A DNA stretch of 64,000 bases from Epinephelus fuscoguttatus (lineage: Eukaryota; Chordata; Actinopteri; Perciformes; Serranidae). The stretch is taken from positions 36,647,543 through 36,711,542 of the forward strand of contig NC_064754.1 of assembly GCF_011397635.1 (NCBI RefSeq), written 5' to 3'. Made by a program: the position numbers and the translations under genes. Position 1 is the stretch's first letter. Each line of letters begins with the position of its first letter. Below, one piece after another: positions 62,360 through 64,000 of this stretch. Under the pieces are notes generated by a model. It made no database searches. It was not told where the DNA came from and saw only the letters and a program-made list of their open reading frames with translations.

Positions 62360-64000
62360 TAGAGAGAAGTAGCCATCCAGTGTAGTGTAATGCTGTCGTT
62401 AGTTTTACGTGTCATTTTCTCCGTCTGACTCATAAAGTCACAACTCCGTCCTCATAATTGAATTAGACAGTCTGGCTGTTTTTTTTTTCTAGTAACACCT
62501 GTCAGGGTTCCGGATGTCCTCTGTGTGAGTCATCTTTTTCAGTGTGTGAATGTGTTTGCAAAACAATTTCTTGAAATATTATCTGGCACCACAAATGGCT
62601 CATGAGGACTAAGATGTCTTATTTTGTTTGCTTATGCTGTTATGCTGCCAATAATAGCAGTCTCAGTACAACTACAGTTCTGAAAGCTTTGGAAAACAAA
62701 TAGGATGAAGTCATTTCATCTGCATCCAATGCTAAGTGAGAACAACAGTTTGAACAGGGTGTCAGTTTTCTTGCTATTAGTAGAGTTATCAGCCTTATTC
62801 TGATGTGTTTGGGTCCTGAGTATTCTCAAGTGAAATACTGCTGAAAATGTCTTTGGGAAAGTGAAATTGTCTGACCTTCAGTTTAATCTGGATTTAATAC
62901 AAATGGCCTGTCAGGGCCTAATGGAATGTTTTAGAAGTGACAACTTGCAGCCATTCATCAGCTTTTTGTTTGGCAAAAGAGTTGCAATATCATTTTAAAC
63001 TCAAGTGGTTCTGGTTCTTTGTAATTATATCATTTAAATAATGACATTGTGATTTCAAGAAAACACTAGTTTTGGGGGGTTTTTCTCACTCTCTGAGGAG
63101 ACACAAAGTTAAACATACCACTTGAAAAAAGTGATTCAGTGTTACTTATCTGGCGAAATGAAACAGTAAAAAAAAACCAAGTATACAAAGGTACATTTAC
63201 CAGATAAGTTAAAGAGGCAATTTACCCCAAAAATCAAAAGAGAGTGTCTGTTTGCACTCGGATGAGAATAGTTACAGTGCAGCTATTCGGCTATTTATAC
63301 CCATCCCTACAATGTGTTATCATGGATCCCACTGCATGCTGTGATTAGCTAGTGCGCGCCACGTAGACACGTCAAAGTCAGAGGTGGTATGGGTTAGGAC
63401 AAAGACTTCAAGGTTAGGGCTAGTACTAGTCAATCTCTGATATTCTCTGAGATAAAAGTGGAAAATAAAAGAGAAAAAAAACACACAAATGTACTGCCAT
63501 AAAGTCAGGTGATGTAGTATGAAGAGACACAGTTCACAGAGGGAGTAAGACATGGTGGATGAATGGGTTAAGGACCGGATTTGGATGTGAGTCCCATGTG
63601 TGTTATTTTTAGACTTAGTTGACTTATTATTTTCAGTTTTTAGTATTTATAAAGCTTCTGAATTTAGACATCGTGCATAAACTTTAGCAGAGTAGCTGAA
63701 TAGACCTGTTCATATTTTAACATTGCTAGGACATCCAGGAATATACCTGCAGTGGCTATTTACACCTCGGGTGCAAATTGCATTGTTGGTTACGGGCACC
63801 TGGTTGCAAATCAAAAATACGTATTTTTCCTCTTACCTGTAGTTCTATTTGTCAATCTAGAAGATTTTGAAGCGTGTTGGAGATATCGGCCATAGAGATG
63901 TCTGCCTTCTCTCAAATCTAAGAGAACTAGATGAAAATAAAATAATAAAAAAAAACGTTTGAAGAAACTCAACAGCAATGTCTCTCTCCAGAAATCATGA

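Larger units (their letters stand above)
52376..64000. other. usp43 intron 1 (runs off the window)
   Basis: No sequence matching the next USP43 segment (a QHDA-type motif) was found in any frame, so at least 11.6 kb of intron follows exon 1. It holds dispersed repeats (about 52640-52860, 54940-55450, 60013-60420), a 31-bp minisatellite (55659-55906), SINE-like sequence (60470-60560) and long GT, CA and GA microsatellites. Confidence 0.75.

Overview
The window is a stretch of vertebrate nuclear DNA. Split genes with GT-AG introns, AATAAA polyadenylation signals, CA/GT microsatellites, tRNA-derived SINEs, an L2-type LINE tail and many terminal-inverted-repeat elements point to a ray-finned fish, most likely a percomorph teleost. 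Species cannot be named. The gene order stx8(-) ... cfap52(+) usp43(+) matches the human 17p13.1 block NTN1-STX8-CFAP52-USP43, so this is an old conserved linkage group. Gene names and exon structures were worked out by eye from splice sites and remembered family sequences, not by database search.

Layout: (1) 1-6951, the 5' five coding exons of stx8 on the minus strand (SNARE domain and membrane anchor lie left of the window), with a large repeat-bearing intron. (2) 8333-12752, complete cfap45 on the minus strand, 12 coding exons and 535 aa by my splicing, with a MITE in intron 1. (3) 12.8-17.1 kb, gene-free and repeat-rich (SINE with perfect target-site duplication, compound palindrome, LINE tail). 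(4) 17228-23667, a TBC + TLDc gene of the TBC1D24 family on the plus strand, 11 exons, about 737 aa. (5) 27733-29278, a C2H2 zinc-finger gene with 11 fingers. (6) 31860-47036, complete cfap52 (WDR16) on the plus strand, 14 exons, 619 aa, with an RFX-type X-box upstream and a 7.6 kb intron full of transposon debris. (7) 51764-52375, first coding exon of usp43 with the catalytic Cys box; the rest of the window to 64000 looks like its first intron and holds a 31-bp minisatellite with a 62-bp higher-order period.

How the genes relate: CFAP45 and CFAP52 are both inner proteins of the B-tubule in ciliary doublet microtubules and are known partners, so two components of one axonemal module are linked here. 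STX8 (late endosome SNARE) and the TBC1D24-like protein (Rab/Arf and endosomal or synaptic-vesicle trafficking family) both act in membrane traffic, but nothing in the sequence ties them together functionally. I found no RNA genes, CRISPR arrays or prokaryotic features.
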